Shown in pieces: positions 56,768 through 64,000 of a DNA stretch of 64,000 bases. Below the pieces are notes generated by a model. The model was not told the origin of the DNA. It made no database searches and was given only the letters and a program-made list of their open reading frames with translations. The stretch is from assembly GCA_025267735.1 (NCBI GenBank), contig CM046303.1:56437403-56501402 (forward strand), written 5' to 3'. The DNA comes from Mactra quadrangularis. Its lineage: Eukaryota; Mollusca; Bivalvia; Venerida; Mactridae. Made by a program: the position numbers and the translations under genes. Each line of letters begins with the position of its first letter. The first letter of the stretch is position 1.

Positions 56768-56965
56768 GCCCGCCTGGCTATCTCATTCCGAAGCGAAAAG
56801 TCTACTGATAAAGAGGTTATAAGTTTAAATCCCAGACGGAGAATACTTTCGTGAGTTTAGTAATGTGATAATTTCTTCAGACATTCTCCCTCCTACCCCT
56901 GATTCTAAATCATGTAGGGAAGTTGTGAGTCACTGGCGGAAGTGCTGCCTCTGAGTCTACCAGAA
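56768..56965 (+). mobile_element. tRNA-Lys-like SINE (family A), 3'-interrupted
   Basis: The head GCCCGCCTGGCTATCTCATT and a decayed B box (AAGTTTAAATCCCAGACGG) are followed by ATACTTTCGTGAG, CATTCTCCCTCCTACC and AGTCACTGGCGGAAGTG. It breaks off exactly where the CTCAACCCG MITE begins, and the missing SINE tail does not resume afterwards. Confidence 0.75.
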
Positions 56966-57156
56966 GCGAGTTCAGTTACCCCGAACGTTCCGAAACGTTC
57001 CGTAACGTTAAGGTCGGGACAACTCAACCCAAAGACAACTCAACCCGTGAAACCTCAATACCTCACTAACGGGTTGAGTTTTCACAACTATGAGTTATCC
57101 ATCGGTTGAGTTGTCCCGTACCCGTAACGTTCGCTAACAGTCGTTACTGAACACGC
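56966..57156 (-). mobile_element. CTCAACCCG-rich MITE, copy 3
   Basis: In this orientation it starts GCGAGTTCAGTTACCCCGAA and ends GTCGTTACTGAACACGC. The inside has CTCAACCC blocks and GGGTTGAG inverses. Its left terminus is nearly identical to the ends of the CATTCGGAACTCC MITEs (GTTCAGTTACC, GAACGTTCC, GTAACGTTA), tying the two families together. Confidence 0.78.
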
Positions 57157-57529
57157 GGCTGTATTTACCAGTGATAATTGAACGCATCTCATAATCGATT
57201 CTGTACAAAAAACCGTCGCTGATCGAGAATTTATTTTTATAATTTAAAAAACTTCTATAGCGACGGTTACTTATGTGATATCTGGTTATCTGGTGGCAGA
57301 AATATGCCACCATACAAAACTATGGATAAATCTGGAGTTATATGTTCACGGATTCTGCTCGTCACTGCTAGTTGTTTAAAAGGACAGTTTCTTTTTAGTG
57401 CCCAAAAGGACTTTTTTCAACATTTAATCATTGAGCTGGTATAACTACCTCCAAACTTGAACCACATATGTCTGTAAAGGCAATCAAAACTTTCAAGTCT
57501 GGCTAGATTTTTCATATAACTTCAAAAGT
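57157..57529. other. Intergenic, nothing recognised
   Basis: No gene. ACCGTCGCTG and ATAGCGACGGT near 57210-57265 form a weak inverted pair. Confidence 0.35.
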
Positions 57530-57534
57530 TGTAT

Positions 57535-57812
57535 ACATAGGCGGATCCAGCGGGGGGTCAGGGGTCCGGATTCCCCTAGAATTTGGAAAATGTACATGTC
57601 CATTAGTGTACATGTATTTCTTGCTTCAAGAAAGTAATTTTTAAGTAATATGAAGCAATTTTTCTCGGTGCTTAACATAGATTTAATGGTCATGTAGTTT
57701 TTATTATCAATAAGTTGCCTTTTTTCTGCAAAATGTGTATAATGTAGAAAAGTTCGGACCCTCCCCTAGAAAAGTCAGGAACCCCTAGAAAAAAATCCTG
57801 GAACCGCCCCTG
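57535..57812 (+). mobile_element. hAT-like MITE, copy 4
   Basis: Left end ACATAGGCGGATCCAGCGGG, right end CTGGAACCGCCCCTG, flanked by TGTAT at 57530-57534 and 57813-57817. At 278 bp it has the family interior (GAAGCAATTTTTCTCGG). The overlapping minus frame at 57493-57693 is repeat-derived. Confidence 0.82.
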
Positions 57813-57817
57813 TGTAT

Positions 57818-58996
57818 GACTAAGTATAACTAGAAACTGGGCCGTGGGTATTTATGTAAGTAAAACATTGTTTAATCTAAGTTTTGTTATAACCCCAGCT
57901 GTTAGTAATGTTTGTAATAATCTCCTTGTTGACATATGTAACCAAGTATTGCGTCGGTCAGTAGGTTATTCATACATTTACATGTATATATGTATTCCTC
58001 GAAAATAAGCCACATGACCCAAGTGAATTTTCCGAAAATATTAATCAATATCAAAAACGATTGACCTCTGATTTATACAACGTAAATTATTGACTGATAT
58101 CAGTTATAAATACAATAAGTGTCATCTTTCAAGAATGGTTTTATATCACTTTTAATTGTATCCAAAGGTCAAGCCGTAATTAAACAATAATTTCTATCAC
58201 ACATGTATAAAGATCCCTTTACGCCTCTGTTTGACCTCTTTTTATTGAAATTGTTTTAGTAAGTCGACTTACCCTCTGTCCTTGTTCATGCCTCCAAAGT
58301 TCGCCTGAGGCCTGACATCTGCCTTTATTTATGCGGACCGTGCCGAGGTAGAAAGGACTGACCTACGTAACATGTATCTCCATCTTACAATATCACGCGC
58401 TGCGTGCTACATAGTACAGATTTTTGAACCATTTAACCTAAGTTTGAAACTGGTCATCAACTTGAAGTGCAATATACACGTATGAACAGTCAATGTATCT
58501 TTTTCCTAGTTTGTTTGCCTCATTGCATAAAAGCAGTGATAAACACCCAAAATGAATCTCCAGAATAAGAAATGCTGTCCATTTCCATGAGCACAGCTTA
58601 ACTTAAGGTCATCAGAGAACTCACTGTCTATTACAGTCTGTACTGTTAATGCCGCACCAGATGAAAAACAAATAATCTAAAAAGCGGCGTATAACGTTTT
58701 GGAAGAACTGAGCTCATGTTTATTCACTATTTCACGACACATTACGCATGGTCAAATTATTAAACTCCTTACTTTAAAAAAACATATCATTTCCTCAGCT
58801 CTGAGGGCACAATGCGTAGACAAGTGGAAATTTCGATGATTGAATGCCCCTCATTTTAAAGAGTAAATTATGTAGTCTTGTATATCGGGGGTCTTTAAAT
58901 AAGACTGTATAGTTGGCAATACAAGATCATTTGGTTAGTAAGAACGTTTAGCCATGTTCCTTTACAGTACTGTTAGGTTGATTACATCCTAATAAA
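57818..58996. other. Intergenic, nothing recognised
   Basis: About 1.2 kb with no supported feature. Confidence 0.4.
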
Positions 58997-59001
58997 TAAG
59001 T

Positions 59002-59282
59002 CACGGGCGGTTCCAGGATTTTTTTCTAGGGGGTCCGAACTTTTTCTAGGTGTGGTCCAAACTTTCGAACTACAACCACATTATACACATTTTGCAGAAT
59101 AATGCAACATGTTAATGATAAAAACTACATAACTATTCAATCTATGCATCTATCCATTCAAAATTGCTTCATGCTACTTAAAAATAACTTACAGTCAAGA
59201 AATAAACTATTAGATAGGTACATTTTGGAAATTCTAGGGGGGGGGTCCGGAACCCCCTGACCCCCTGCTAGAACCGCCTAGG
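59002..59282 (-). mobile_element. hAT-like MITE, copy 5
   Basis: Plus-strand ends CACGGGCGGTTCCAGGATTT and CTAGAACCGCCTAGG, flanked by TAAGT at 58997-59001 and 59283-59287. The interior is in reverse relative to copies 1-4. Its right-hand flank is only 10 bp from the next element. Confidence 0.85.
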
Positions 59283-59292
59283 TAAGTAATTA

Positions 59293-59653
59293 GGGACTTT
59301 AGTCAGTTATCTTTCCCTGATAAAATCTGAAGCAATCCAATTGGTAAGTAGGTCCTTACAGTTGGAATCCTCGGATTTTATCATGGAATTCCCATGTAAG
59401 GGTAACAAAATATTTCATCTAATATCTTTCTTGTTAATGAAGATATTAACACAAGTGATGGAATTGAGATAGTTCTTTAACTTAAAAATAATTAACTTGA
59501 ATTTCAAACAAATTAAATGATATACAAATAGGTTATTTAAGATTAAACTTGGCAAATTAACATTGAAAAGTAAGGGTAAAATCCGAGTAATCCAACTAAT
59601 TAGACCTACCTATTTTGAAGAGTATACAAGGGGAAATAACTGACTAAAGTCCC
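59293..59653. mobile_element. Harbinger-like element, 361 bp
   Basis: Ends GGGACTTTAGTCAGTTAT and ATAACTGACTAAAGTCCC are perfect 18-bp inverted repeats, flanked by TTA at 59290-59292 and 59654-59656. Inner inverted blocks include GTAGGTC/GACCTAC and CGGATTTTA/TAAAATCCG. A TTA duplication with GGG ends is typical of PIF/Harbinger MITEs. No coding capacity. Confidence 0.8.
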
Positions 59654-60179
59654 TTATTAGATATCACAGATAATGCTGAAGATATTACTCTTTAAATTCA
59701 CTGAAACCTCTCCAGCGACGTCACCGCAACGCATAGCAAAAGCTCACATTTTCTTATGAAAGTTGAGGAAAAAACTTCCTATCATTAAATATCCTAACCT
59801 TTAAATTTTACTTCCTGATTCAATAAGTACTGAAAGTTTTGTCAAATTGCCATGGTTACCATTAATTTACAATGACATTTTCAATTAAAACAATTGCTAT
59901 AAAAGAAGTTACATCACAACTCGTATGACTAGCATAGCAACACAGTATGTGCAAAGTTTGGGGTTCAAGTATTTTGCAATAAAAACAAAATCTCTCATAG
60001 CTACACGGACATTGAACAGTATGACTACATTACATGTATAGTGGTTTACTTAACCATCAAAACTTATATAAATTGTGAAAAGTTGGAAGCTATGAGTTGA
60101 AAAAAAAATAAATATTTATTACCCTTTTAATATTACCCCTGGTAATAGAGATACTGATATCTATCTAAAATCTCTGTGA

Positions 60180-60415
60180 GGAGTTTTTTTACTCCACTAA
60201 GTGAAGCCAACATATTGGCACCATGGACCTCGTATACCACCCTCTCAGGTACTCATTTACACCTAGTTGACTTGAAGCAATGGCAGGTAAACTTCTTAGC
60301 TCAATAAAATTACTATTTTGCCCAGTAGGTTTCAAATCAAACACCTCTCCTCAATTCCAAAGAGCTGGCTCTACAACTAGACTTCTAAATCTAAAAATGC
60401 AGAACATTTTAGGCC
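60180..60415 (-). mobile_element. tRNA-derived SINE (family C), copy 2
   Basis: On the minus strand a decayed tRNA-like head (AAGTCTAGTTGTAGAGCCAG, then TTTGATTTGAAACCTACTGG) precedes a body with CAACTAGGTGTAAATGAGTA and CACTTAGTGGAGT. The body resembles 27160-27435. The plus-strand frame at 60280-60567 crosses this SINE and the next MITE and is not a gene. Confidence 0.5.
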
Positions 60416-60466
60416 ATGGCATGATACTAATATTTGTACATTTAAGTATGAAATTATTGTTTCATG

Positions 60467-60742
60467 TATGGGCAGATCCAGGGGGGGTCAGGCGGGTCTG
60501 GACCCCCCCAGAATTTGTAAAATGTACATGTCCATTAGTGAATTTCTTGCTTGTAAGTAATTTTTAAGCAGTATGAAGCAATTTTTCTCAGTGCTTAACA
60601 TAGATTTAATGCTTATGTAGTTTTTATTATCAATATGTTGCATTTTTTCTGCAAAATGTGTATAATGTGGTTATGGTTTGAGGTTAGGACCCCCCTATAA
60701 AAGTTCTGACCCCCACTAGAAAAAAACCTGGATCCACCACCG
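60467..60742 (+). mobile_element. hAT-like MITE, copy 6
   Basis: Starts TATGGGCAGATCCAGG and ends CTGGATCCACCACCG, flanked by TCATG at 60462-60466 and 60743-60747. The 276-bp interior has all the family blocks. The ends are more mutated than in other copies (GGGCAGATCC, CCACCACCG), but the flanking duplication is intact. Confidence 0.83.
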
Positions 60743-60747
60743 TCATG

Positions 60748-62348
60748 ACTACCAGACCACCTATCTCATTCTTTGTCTTTGTCTCTCTCTTAATTTTGCT
60801 TTGATTTTAATCATGCTGAAATATTCAGAATAACTTAAGCTCATATTAAGAAAGAAAGAAACAATACAACAAAGTGAAATTTTTTATTGTTTTAATAATA
60901 CATAATAACTCATAGTAACATGATATATATCAGCTGTATCTAATGATAAGGGACCTTATGGACTGTTATAATACTTATACAGATTTTGTAAGATCTGTAT
61001 AGAGCTAAACATATAACTATCAATGCTGAAAATACTACTGTAGCAAGTGTGAAATCTTGCATTATTTGGCACCAAAATGCTTTCTTGAATTTCTTCTGAA
61101 AGGAAAACATTTCCTATAAAATTGAACTAGTCACATGATCTAGTACCCAGTTCAAATTACATAGATAGGTGACAAGTTACCTTTTCAAATAAGTCCTAAA
61201 TAAATTGTCAAACTGACTACCAGCATATTTCTGGACTGGATATAAATGCTTTTACAACATGACTTTTGTATTACTTAATATCAAATAATTATATAATATC
61301 ATACTTCCATTTAGTACATGTAACATTTACTATAAATAAAACACTAATACAGAGACCCTTTTCTATTAAATTAAGCATTTGAGACTTAAGAATTGTCAAC
61401 AAGAAATGTAATGTGGAAACCACATTAAAGCCAGATTTAAAAACTTTAACACAAAAATTACAAGGGAAATAATCCATAATAAAGGCAGGTAGAGTTGTTG
61501 TTACTGTCTTATTCTGTTCATAACATGGTATGCTATCATTGTATGTAGTTTCATAAAGATCTGAAATAAATGGCAGAAATATATGGTAAAGAAAAACTTA
61601 AATGCAATTGTTAATGACACCAGACGCCCTCCCGCCTGTCCCCCTAACGGCCCGCTGGGTTTCACCTAACTTTAAGCCGAATTTTTCGTTGAAAAATCCG
61701 GCTAAAAATTGCATGATTTTACAATAACCAAGGTGGTCTTTAGAATTGATATTTTCTGCATAAAGCCCACAAGGACCAAAATCATTAAATTCAACTGATA
61801 TAAATTATTCAACATAAATTAACAGTCATAATCATAATATTACATTTACTATCATTATAATAAACATAAATTGCACATCCCATATGAAAAATACTACATA
61901 ATGTTAGAGTAAACATACATGTACATTGTATTAATTGATAAAATGCCATTAAATTATAATATAAAAACAACTTAATTCTCATACACTCGTATTCCCTTAC
62001 ACATGTATAAGGGCCCCTTATTGTTCCCTACTATTATGTAAAAGAGATTTTTCTAGTAAATAACACAGTAATATGACATGATTCTTATTCTTAAATTGAC
62101 AATTATTCCGTTTCTTTCATGCTTAGTTATGTATTTTGTTAGAGTAATTTTACACTAATTATAATGTCATTTTATTATATGCTTTCCAGTGGAATGCTGG
62201 GAATTATCGGTGAAATAAAAATTGATATTTCACTGTTTTGAAACAATAAAACTTTATTTGTGATTTTTCACTGTTTGGATGCACCGTTTTGATGACATAT
62301 CATACTTAAACTTTAAAAAGCCAGTTTGAAGCATATAATAAACAGAAA
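60748..62348. other. Intergenic, nothing firm
   Basis: AT-rich. A hairpin GCCGAATTTTTCG/CGTTGAAAAATCCGGC is at 61677-61702. The stretch rightward from about 60880 contains several AATAAA hexamers on the minus strand and could be a 3' UTR of a gene beyond the window, but nothing proves it. Confidence 0.3.
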
Positions 62349-62495
62349 ATTTGTTTATTTCAGTGTAAGATCTATTTATTTCACTCATGAGCAATTGATA
62401 TTATATTTTCACTCGTGGCTATGCCACTCGTAAAAATATTGCATCCTTAGCCCACTCGTGAAATAAAAATCGATCTTACACCTAAATAAACAAAT
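62349..62495. mobile_element. 147-bp palindromic MITE with ATTTGTTTATTT ends
   Basis: Left arm ATTTGTTTATTTCAGTGTAAG, ATC, ATTTATTTCAC; right arm GTGAAATAAAAATCGAT, then CTTACACCTAAATAAACAAAT. The loop contains CACTCGTGGCTATGCCACTC, itself a short inverted repeat. Arms of about 38 bp match with a few gaps. Non-coding. Confidence 0.7.
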
Positions 62496-63064
62496 ATTTT
62501 CTATATAACGTCATTCATTCTCCAAGATGACATCAAGATGACAAAATTTAAGATTTTACTTCCACGACAATGAAAATATAAATTTCATTTTTTTCATATT
62601 TTTCATCACATAATTACTTTTAAAAAAAAACACATTTCATTCTAAAGCATGAAAGAAAAAGCAACAATGTATAATCATCACCATATCATTAACAACAACA
62701 ACATTCTAGAAATATCAATAATAGGAGAGAAACCACCCACAGCTAGAGTCATCAACAATACTATCACCATGTGAAAAAAGTTCAATTAACAAGAACATAC
62801 ATTGTATAACTTGTAGCTGTGGCATGGATTGTGGTTTACATAAATTTTAAATATCATTTACATTCACCAAATCAGTTAACTGAAAAAAAAAAACAATGAA
62901 TGGAACACTGGTGCAATCAACTCAGGGCATGCATTTTGTACAGCAAAGTGAGTAATCTAAATCATAATAATAGGGTGCTACTACCTGCCCCTTTTCTCTC
63001 CTATCGGCTATTTTTTCTCCTTTCTATGCAGAAATGCAGTTACATAAAACGTCAACATTCTAAT

Positions 63065-63150
63065 GCATCCTGCAACTTTTTCTGCACCCTATCCCTTTTT
63101 CTGAATCCTGCCTCTTTTTCTGTTCCCTGCCCCTTTTGCTGTATTCTAGA
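63065..63150 (+). repeat. Degenerate pyrimidine-rich 19-bp repeat
   Basis: About four units of the form CTGNNYCCTGCCYCTTTTT. It explains the Cys/Phe/Pro/Ser-rich part of the open frame at 62900-63298, which I therefore do not call as a gene. Confidence 0.5.
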
Positions 63151-63419
63151 ATTATCATTAGTACATCATGAGATGAAAAAACCCTATAAACTGTACAGTG
63201 TAGTTCCTGAAAAAGTTCTGCATTTATTTTTTATTCACAGGTCAATTTGTACAAGCTGTAAATCTATTTCCTATAATTCAAGCTCTAGAACACAGTAGGA
63301 AGCTCTCAACAAAAAGACATATCAATAAATAGTGCAAACAATACCTTCATTTGCTTTAAACAGGTCCTTATAGATTTTATATGTAATATGTTTACAAACA
63401 GAACAAATATAAACATGGA

Positions 63420-63707
63420 GCCTGTTCAATTACCAAACCGTTCCGTAACGTTACATACGGAACTCCTCAGCCATTCACTGTGAATAATAATCTAATCTAA
63501 TAAACAAATATATTATCGCTAATGCAATGACTGATGTTCTAAATTTATGGACTAAAAGTGAAACATCACTCATTGCCTTAACGATTGTATATTTGTAGTT
63601 TCAAAATAGTGTTTAAATATGTCTGAGATTATTCATAGCGAATGGCCCAGGAGTTCCAAATGTAACGTTAAAGAATGTTTTGGATCGTTCAGGGTAATTG
63701 AACAGGC
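63420..63707. mobile_element. CATTCGGAACTCC MITE, 288-bp copy
   Basis: Ends GCCTGTTCAATTACC and GGGTAATTGAACAGGC are near-perfect inverted repeats. The arms continue through CGTTCCGTAACGTTACAT, CGGAACTCCTCAGCCATTCA and GTGAATAATA. The centre (GCAATGACTGATGTT and AACATCACTCATTGC) is a further hairpin. The right half aligns with 14072-14218 in inverse orientation. Its outer ends match the right end of the CTCAACCCG MITE at 40623. Confidence 0.82.
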
Positions 63708-63762
63708 TAATGGTGTTTATTTTAGAACAGTAGTTCATAGTATTCAGAACTGATTAACATAC

Positions 63763-64000
63763 AGTACCCACCATAGTATGAAGACAAATTTTTACCACAA
63801 TTCTTGAATTTTGATGATTATTTTTGTTGAAACATTTATTTTGATATATTTAAGTATGGTTGGTGATAAAATGAAAAACAATTTTATGTAACACATTTAT
63901 AAGATTCAGCATATGACATCCTAAAGCCTCCAAAACCATGTTAATTGTAATTATTTTCTATAACATAACTTATATGCTATATTTGTAGTCTCAGTTATAA
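63763..64000 (-). mobile_element. Tc1/mariner-like element, cut by the window end
   Basis: After TA at 63761-63762, CAGTACCCACCATAGTATG starts a stretch that matches the reverse complement of 24257-24639 (ATTCTTGAATTTTGATGATT, GATTCAGCATATGACATCCT, TAGTCTCAGTT). The terminus has diverged more than in the 24257 copy. About 145 bp of the element would lie beyond the window. Confidence 0.78.

Noticed and set aside
60280..60567. 95-codon plus-strand frame
   Set aside because: It runs from a SINE into a hAT-like MITE, including the MITE's GGATCCAG end.
62900..63298. 132-codon plus-strand frame
   Set aside because: Its Cys/Phe/Pro-rich middle comes from a pyrimidine-rich 19-bp repeat, and no domain is recognisable.

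Overview
The window reads as AT-rich intergenic DNA from an invertebrate animal, most likely a bivalve or other lophotrochozoan. The evidence is one intronless animal signalling gene (an SH2 plus SOCS-box protein), several tRNA-derived SINE families with RNA polymerase III A and B boxes, many small terminal-inverted-repeat elements, and tandem satellites. There are no bacterial operons, ribosome binding sites or CRISPR arrays. The lineage call is inference, because no organism-specific marker gene is present.

Only one conventional gene is supported: a CISH/SOCS2-like suppressor of cytokine signalling at 17471-18217 (+). It has two STAT-type TTCN3GAA sites upstream and a poly(A) signal downstream. 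A second, uncertain coding locus is a pair of small ORFs at 54515-54883 and 54893-55045 (+). They lie inside a 1181-bp unit bounded by perfect 20-bp terminal inverted repeats and a TTA duplication, so they look like cargo of a mobile element. I do not recognise either protein.

Layout. 0-3.3 kb: a small MITE, then a 36-bp satellite (about 33 units) with a hAT-like MITE inserted at its left edge. 3.3-17 kb: two tandem tRNA-Lys-type SINEs, a GC-ended dispersed element, several palindromic elements, a SINE, a TTAA-target element and two copies of the hAT-like MITE (one decayed). 17.4-18.6 kb: the SOCS gene. 20-28.5 kb: SINEs, palindromes, a TTAA element, a Tc1-like element nested inside another MITE, and a 30-bp tandem repeat. 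31-37.4 kb: a 74-bp-scale palindrome, a 96-bp duplication, SINEs, a hAT-like MITE and a 22-bp satellite. 39-46.5 kb: MITEs, SINEs, a 26-bp tandem repeat, a large GAGT/GAGC microsatellite and a unit with about 150-bp inverted arms. 48-52.3 kb: a TTAA element, a very homogeneous 40-bp satellite and decayed pentamer repeats. 54-64 kb: the ORF-bearing element, two stacked palindromes, three hAT-like MITEs, a Harbinger-like element abutting one of them, and a Tc1-like copy cut by the window end.

The strongest structural results come from comparing copies within the window. Six copies of one 250-300 bp MITE each carry a different 5-bp target duplication. Two families have TTAA targets. Removing the Tc1-like insertion and one TA leaves a 138-bp MITE, against 139 bp in the intact sister copy. 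Three short palindrome families recur. Coordinates of decayed repeats are approximate to about 5-20 bp.
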